From the NCBI GenBank assembly GCA_902786925.1, contig CADAEK010000002.1, positions 186,001 to 250,000 of the forward strand: a stretch of DNA of 64,000 nucleotides, read 5' to 3'. The stretch's first letter is position 1. Each line of letters opens with the position of its first letter. The DNA comes from an uncultured Bacteroidales bacterium. Lineage in GTDB: Bacteria; Bacteroidota; Bacteroidia; Bacteroidales; Bacteroidaceae. A program made the position numbers and the translations under genes. The notes beneath the pieces were generated by a model. It was not told the origin of the DNA and did no database searches. It saw only the letters and a list, made by a program, of their open reading frames with translations. This document shows, piece after piece, positions 59,571-64,000 of the stretch.

Positions 59571-60811
59571 CAACAATCTGTGGACTTATGCTTTTCATGA
59601 TAGCTTCGGTTCCTGCATTTGCACAGCAGGAGGATGAGGCGTATCATTACCAGCGCAATTCCATCTATCCTATTTTCATTAAGCATCCGCAATATGCTTA
59701 TAATAAGGAGATTGAATATGTGTTGGGCAAGAACCCGATGCCAGAGCGTTTCAATGACCATGCATTGAAAGTGAGGAACGTGGTGTTCTCCTCGAAAGAT
59801 AAGGATCTCAAAGATGAGATAGATGATTTTATCCAGCAGAATCAATTGGCTAGGCGTGTGGTTTCCAAGTGGTTTAACCACACTAAGTCCACAGGGTTTG
59901 ATATGGAGCTAATTAAAGAACGTGGCTTCTACAATGCAACGGCAGCCGATTGGGATATAGCAGCAAGGAACGCCATCGGCAATGCCATGTTGGAGGATGC
60001 AGGAGAAAACCTAATTGGAAACACCTTTGTGATTTTCCATGATATCCGGTATATAGATCGCTCCACGGCATGGAACACAGTGAAAGAGATTGCCGTCATG
60101 GCAACCGCTGTTGCATCTTCCATTGTGCTTAAAAACAACGACGTGGGATCCATAATGCTTGATTCTGAGCTTGGAGGGAAAGGACTGGATTGGCTGTATG
60201 GCTCTGTAACGGATAAGATTAAAGGTTTTGCTGTCAATATCACATCGTATCTGTACCGATTGTCGTGGAATGAGGATATAGCAAATGAGTTTTATGCCAA
60301 GTATTACACTGCAGACCCTCAAAAGGACCAAAGTCGGATAGCGGCTTATAATGCGGATAATAAGCTTTTCAAACTGGAATATGTCGGGATGGTTCAGAGC
60401 AAGAGCAGCAAGACCGTTATGAGTGGTGTGAAGACCAACGAGCAGCTGATTAGGAAAGTTTGCACTCGTGCGGTGGACAAGAATCTTGCAGAGTTGCAGC
60501 ATGAGTTTGGACCATTCAGAATAAAAGCACCATTGGTAAGCACTACGCCATTGTGTGCTCATGTGGGAATGAAGGAGGACTTGACTGCAGATTCACGTTT
60601 TGAAGTTTTAGAGCCTCAGCTTGACAAAGACGGAAGGACTACTTATAAAAAGGTTGGCGTGATACGCCCTGTTGATGGAAAGATTTGGGATAATCGTTAT
60701 GGGGCAGATGAGGAGGATACCCCGGAGTCGAAGCTGCACGCTACAGAATTTGAGAAAGTGAGCGGTTCGGATTTCTATCCAGGAATGCTCATCAGGGAGA
60801 TAGAGAAGTAG
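59555..60811 (+). CDS. Exported protein of unknown function
   Basis: 418 residues. A signal peptide (MLFMIASVPAFAQQ) begins after a short RR-bearing n-region. The mature part is mixed: an early acidic-helical block (SKDKDLKDEIDDFIQQNQ), a middle with a long hydrophobic-amphipathic helix (EIAVMATAVASSIVLKNN), and a tail with GPFRIKAPLVSTTP. I recognise no family. It overlaps the previous gene by 16 bp, so the two are translationally coupled. Start at ATG 59555; a later ATG at 59588 would still keep the signal peptide. Confidence 0.65.
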   Translation: MGRRITTICGLMLFMIASVPAFAQQEDEAYHYQRNSIYPIFIKHPQYAYNKEIEYVLGKNPMPERFNDHALKVRNVVFSSKDKDLKDEIDDFIQQNQLARRVVSKWFNHTKSTGFDMELIKERGFYNATAADWDIAARNAIGNAMLEDAGENLIGNTFVIFHDIRYIDRSTAWNTVKEIAVMATAVASSIVLKNNDVGSIMLDSELGGKGLDWLYGSVTDKIKGFAVNITSYLYRLSWNEDIANEFYAKYYTADPQKDQSRIAAYNADNKLFKLEYVGMVQSKSSKTVMSGVKTNEQLIRKVCTRAVDKNLAELQHEFGPFRIKAPLVSTTPLCAHVGMKEDLTADSRFEVLEPQLDKDGRTTYKKVGVIRPVDGKIWDNRYGADEEDTPESKLHATEFEKVSGSDFYPGMLIREIEK

Positions 60812-60840
60812 GAATTTAACACAATGGATAATACTTAAGA

Positions 60841-61326
60841 ATGAAACGCTACATACTACTTGTCCTTGTTGGGATGCTGAATATATTGCCGTCGTTCTCA
60901 AAAGAGAAGGAGGAACCGTTACAGTATGAAGTCATTTGTGCTGGAACAGGGGTTGAAGGGACATACCTTGTGAATGTGTCCGTAACGGTGTCGAATCCGA
61001 ACTCGATGGTGGAAGAACGTCTGCGTAAGGCCGCCATACATGGTGTGTTGTTTCAAGGGGTGTCGGCTTCGGACAAATGTTCTGGTTATAGACCTATTGT
61101 CCTCAAACGTGAAACAGAACAATCCCGAAGCGATTTCTTCTTGCCGTTCTTTGCTGATAATGGGAGACTGGCAACCTATGCAGATATCGTTAAAGGGTCG
61201 CTGAAGATTTTGAAGATGCCCAAGAAACAGTTTCGTATCTCGGCCATCTTGTCTGTCAGGAAGGACGAACTCAGACGTTTGCTGGAGGAGAACAAAATAA
61301 TAGAAGGATTATCCACATTGTTCTAA
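60841..61326 (+). CDS. Small exported protein of unknown function
   Basis: 161 residues. A signal peptide (ILLVLVGMLNILPSFS) is followed by one small alpha/beta domain: YEVICAGTGVEGTYLVNVSV, a helix LRKAAIHGVLFQGV, and a tail of strands (FRISAILSVRKDELRRLL). The AAxHGVLFxG segment recalls a helix found in other Bacteroidales operons of this type, but I cannot name a family. It lies 29 bp after the previous gene and 10 bp before the next. Confidence 0.62.
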   Translation: MKRYILLVLVGMLNILPSFSKEKEEPLQYEVICAGTGVEGTYLVNVSVTVSNPNSMVEERLRKAAIHGVLFQGVSASDKCSGYRPIVLKRETEQSRSDFFLPFFADNGRLATYADIVKGSLKILKMPKKQFRISAILSVRKDELRRLLEENKIIEGLSTLF

Positions 61327-61336
61327 TGACAGGCTT

Positions 61337-62275
61337 ATGAAGAAAACTCTCTTTTGTCTTGTGTTGATGGCAGTATCAGCGTTATCTGTTTCTGCACAGA
61401 TGATGAAGCCAAGCGTGATGGTGATTCCCAGCAACGCATGGTGCCAAGAGCATGGTTTTATGATGCAGTCATCCAGTGGAAACTCCTATCCTGATTACAG
61501 GCGCGCTGTTGCAGGCAGCACGGACCTGATCAATGTCATTTCGAAGATAAACATCATCATGGGTGATAGGGGATTCCCGTTGGAGAATCTGGAATCGGCA
61601 TTAAAGGCGTTGTCGGAAACAGATGTGGAAAGAAAACTGTACACGGATGCAGAAGGCAACAGTATACGCGTCTCTGCGATTGACGAGTTGTACACTTCGG
61701 CAGCAACAGACATTGTTCTGCAACTCACCTGGAAGGTAAACGAAATGGGACCGAAGAAATCGGTGACATTCAATTTGCAAGCGATAGATTCCTACACGAA
61801 CAAACAAGTGGCCGGTGCAGAAGGCACCGGAAAGCCTTCATTCTCGGCAGATTTGTCCACGTTGTTGGAAGAGGCTGTGTTGGCGCACATGGATGTGTTC
61901 TGTGACCGGTTGGTGCGCCACTTTCAGGAAACAAGGGATAATGGTCGCGAAGTCAGTATAGATGTCTTGCTGTCGGATGCTGCGGAGGTGGACTTCAATA
62001 CGGAGTTCGATGATGACAACCTGCAAGAGGCGATTACGGCTTATATTGCGAAAGAAAGTGTGAATCACCGATTCAGTCGTGGTGCCGCAACGGAAAGCAT
62101 GTTGCAATATAAGAGTGTGCGAATCCCTGTGCATGATGAGAATGGTACGCCGATTGATGCATATGCCTTTGCACGTCGTTTGGCCAAGTATCTGAAAAAA
62201 GAGCCTTTTGTGCTAACAACAAAAGTGATTGCGAAGGGGCTGGGGCAAGCTACAATCATCATCGGGGATGAGTAG
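61337..62275 (+). CDS. Exported DUF6175-like protein
   Basis: 312 residues. A signal peptide (LVLMAVSALSVSAQ) is followed by MMKPSVMVIPSNAWC and a GDRGFPLENLESALKAL helix, then strands (SAATDIVLQLTWKVNEMGPK) and a helical stretch EEAVLAHMDVFCDRLVRHF. The PSVMVIPSNAWC start and overall length match a Bacteroidetes family I know as DUF6175. It has the mixed alpha/beta look of CsgG- or TolB-N-like proteins. It is 10 bp from the preceding gene. Confidence 0.68.
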   Translation: MKKTLFCLVLMAVSALSVSAQMMKPSVMVIPSNAWCQEHGFMMQSSSGNSYPDYRRAVAGSTDLINVISKINIIMGDRGFPLENLESALKALSETDVERKLYTDAEGNSIRVSAIDELYTSAATDIVLQLTWKVNEMGPKKSVTFNLQAIDSYTNKQVAGAEGTGKPSFSADLSTLLEEAVLAHMDVFCDRLVRHFQETRDNGREVSIDVLLSDAAEVDFNTEFDDDNLQEAITAYIAKESVNHRFSRGAATESMLQYKSVRIPVHDENGTPIDAYAFARRLAKYLKKEPFVLTTKVIAKGLGQATIIIGDE

Positions 62276-62337
62276 CTTGTACTAGCTTTAGTCAACCAAG
62301 AAAGAGTCCCTTATTCTGTAATAAAAGATAGATGCTT

Positions 62338-62802
62338 ATGAAGAAAATCCTGTTGATAGTAATGCTTTGGACGATGGTTTTGCCATCAGTCATAGCGCAA
62401 GATTCCGTTGTGGTGAAGTTCATGGTGGAGATACCGAAGGAACAAAAGCTTACGGGACAGCAGAGTGGTGAACTGAAAGACAAGATGGAAGCGGTGCTTG
62501 GGAGGATGGATGCCCATGCGGATGCATCGGAATATGTCCTTGCTGCATCAGTGAAAATGACGGGCACTCGGACATCTGAAGGAGGAATGCGCCCTTATAC
62601 GGTTGCCGAAGGAGAACTGGCATTGAAAGTACATAACAAGAAGAACGGAACCATCGTGAATGCCACAACGCTCAAACTGCAGGATTCGTTCCCTGAAGGT
62701 GAGGCTACGGATGTCTTGCTACGGCTCATCCGTGCCATCAAAGTTCGTGACAGTCGGTTTGTCCGTTTCATACATACTTCACAAAATAGAATTCAGGAAT
62801 GA
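62338..62802 (+). CDS. Small exported protein, possible FlgT/CsgG-like domain
   Basis: 154 residues. A signal peptide (ILLIVMLWTMVLPSVIAQ) precedes a single domain: VVVKFMVEIPKEQKL, EYVLAASVKMTGTRT and GELALKVHNKKNGTIVNATT strands, and a closing helix RFVRFIHTSQNRIQE. The alternation of strands and the ending helix resemble the C-terminal module of LPP20/FlgT-like proteins, a weak similarity. It overlaps the next gene by 4 bp (ATGA). ATG 62332 is an alternative start. Confidence 0.62.
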   Translation: MKKILLIVMLWTMVLPSVIAQDSVVVKFMVEIPKEQKLTGQQSGELKDKMEAVLGRMDAHADASEYVLAASVKMTGTRTSEGGMRPYTVAEGELALKVHNKKNGTIVNATTLKLQDSFPEGEATDVLLRLIRAIKVRDSRFVRFIHTSQNRIQE

Positions 62803-63719
62803 AAGGCTTGTTTTTTCTAATCGTGTTGATGGCAACCCAATGTGTCAACGCACAAACGATTCTGGACAGAAGTCAAAAGAAACGTCCAGAATGGTATGGA
62901 CGAACGATGACGGATTACATGGTCGTTTCTGCAGTGGATAAAGACTTGGAAACGGCCAAGCAGAAGGCTTTGACTAGCTTGAAGGTACAGATTCTGCAAT
63001 CGGTCGCCCAAAATGTCGAGTATTCAACCGAGACCATTGTCGAGCAGTTGACCCATGGGCAGCAAGTGGAGTCTAACATTTCGTTCCGACAAGAAGGCTC
63101 CACTCGTGCCGTCTCTCTGCCTTATATATCGGGAGTTGCTCTTTCCAAAGCGACGGAGTCATATTGGGAATTGCAGGAAGATAAGGCGACTCATGAGCGG
63201 CAATATGTATTCAGTATGTTATACCCGTATCCTCAATCTGATTATCAGAAACTGAAAAGCCAGTTTGAGGAGCTTGACCAGAAGATGGAAGAAACGGTAA
63301 GGACTGCAGAGAAAGACATACAGAAGATTGAGGCGGTGAAAGACATTGAGGACGGGATCAATAAGCTGAAAGAAGCCCAAGATTATTTCTTCGACAAGCG
63401 TCGAAAGGATTGGGCCCAACAGGCTATCAACTCATACAAGCGGATATACTCGCAGTTGGTGGTTGAGAGCAAGCGCATTGGACCACGGGAATACAGATGT
63501 TGGTTAACGTTGGAGGGACGAAAAATCGGATGCGCCACGATGCCGAAACTGAAATCCGAGTGTGCCTCCAACCTGCATTGCGCCAGCCGTGATGGGGAAG
63601 TGGTCATCACCTTTGATGATTCTGATTGCATTGACGACGAACCCAACACGATTCTTGTTGTGTTCACACTCAATCAGCGTGTTATCAAGTATAAACTGAA
63701 TATCAATAATCCGACATGA
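62799..63719 (+). CDS. Exported LPP20-like protein with coiled coil
   Basis: 306 residues. A signal peptide (LFFLIVLMATQCVNAQ) is followed by an LPP20-like domain with KKRPEWYGRTMTDYMVVSA and KQKALTSLKVQIL, the WYG entry and regularly spaced helix of that family, and a coiled coil (about 155-225). A C-terminal beta domain with two Cys pairs follows (EYRCWLTLEGRKIGC, CASNLHCASRDGE). It overlaps its neighbours by ATGA on both sides, so the last three genes are tightly coupled. Second LPP20-like protein of the run. Confidence 0.72.
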   Translation: MKGLFFLIVLMATQCVNAQTILDRSQKKRPEWYGRTMTDYMVVSAVDKDLETAKQKALTSLKVQILQSVAQNVEYSTETIVEQLTHGQQVESNISFRQEGSTRAVSLPYISGVALSKATESYWELQEDKATHERQYVFSMLYPYPQSDYQKLKSQFEELDQKMEETVRTAEKDIQKIEAVKDIEDGINKLKEAQDYFFDKRRKDWAQQAINSYKRIYSQLVVESKRIGPREYRCWLTLEGRKIGCATMPKLKSECASNLHCASRDGEVVITFDDSDCIDDEPNTILVVFTLNQRVIKYKLNINNPT

Positions 63720-64000
63720 GGAACTTTTTATTAATGCTTTTTGCCATCCTGTCGGTTTACTCTCGGGCACAAGTGACCTTTCAAGATGCCTATGACCAGT
63801 TCAAACAACAGGCGCAGGAGAGGTATGAGAACTTCCGAGAGGAGGCGAACAGGGCATATGCTGATTTTGTGCGACAGGCTTGGGAGGAGCATCAAGTGGT
63901 GCCTGCCATCCCAAGACCGAAGGAGGAAGAAGTGCCCCCTGTGGTCATTCCAGACGATGACTTGCTGAAGCCTATTGAAAGTACGCCCATCAAGATTGAG
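63716..64000 (+). CDS. Exported helical protein, 3' end outside window
   Basis: 95 codons visible. A signal peptide (MRNFLLMLFAILSVYSRAQ) precedes an acidic amphipathic region (FQDAYDQFKQQAQERY, NRAYADFVRQAWEEHQ) that then becomes Pro-rich (IPRPKEEEVPPVVIP) before the window edge. It resembles the start of a longer Bacteroidetes exported protein with a helical N-terminus and a Pro-rich linker; the downstream domain is not visible. It overlaps the LPP20-like gene as ATGA. Confidence 0.7.
   Translation, partial: MRNFLLMLFAILSVYSRAQVTFQDAYDQFKQQAQERYENFREEANRAYADFVRQAWEEHQVVPAIPRPKEEEVPPVVIPDDDLLKPIESTPIKIE

Overview
The window is chromosomal DNA of a Bacteroidales bacterium, most likely Prevotellaceae. 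Three things point there. Many genes carry the Bacteroidetes promoter (TTTG, about 19 bp, TAnnTTTG). Ribosome binding sites are weak. Many genes belong to families typical of the group: MtaB, a GH97 glycosidase, a DUF3822-RsmD pair, TlpA-like thioredoxins, a TonB-family M56/BlaI locus, and secreted DUF proteins. There is no rRNA operon, CRISPR array, prophage or intact insertion sequence.

Layout. 0-8 kb: a nitroreductase cut by the window edge, convergent tRNA-Pro and tRNA-Lys, a minus-strand DNA-repair group (Vsr, a TIGR03915-like protein, a radical SAM protein), an AI-2E-type permease, then rsmI and two envelope proteins. 8-19.6 kb: a minus-strand run (polyprenol-P-mannose synthase-like, dihydroorotase, orphan MetH reactivation domain, metallophosphoesterase, PlsC), inositol-phosphate synthase, Mfd and PrsW. 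20-30 kb: MazG-like, MtaB, a glycosyltransferase, a membrane-tethered HTH protein, three tandem secreted thioredoxin-fold proteins, ComEC and Rpe. 31-43 kb: NrnA, GH97, AroB, RfbC, a glycosyltransferase, free-Met-sulfoxide reductase, a broken BlaR1-like sensor with BlaI and its operators, GluQRS, HtpX and LemA. 43-56 kb: AlaS, a helicase, DUF3822/RsmD, a large outer-membrane barrel, a MORN protein and MenA. 56.4-57.2 kb: a repeat-rich non-coding stretch. 57.2-64 kb: a run of nine small secreted proteins of unknown function that leaves the window.

The most notable signal is outside the genes. I see several families of intergenic repeats. Two copies of a ~130-bp inverted-repeat element carry outward-facing promoters at both ends. 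Two families of phased dyad arrays (17-bp dyads every 24 bp, 16-bp dyads every 23 bp) lie beside gene ends. Heptanucleotide arrays of five units occur inside two genes and at one start codon. Three consecutive 10/11-bp arrays precede the secreted-protein operon. That operon, with its consensus promoter, ~150-nt leader and two LPP20-like proteins, is the best candidate here for an undescribed system.
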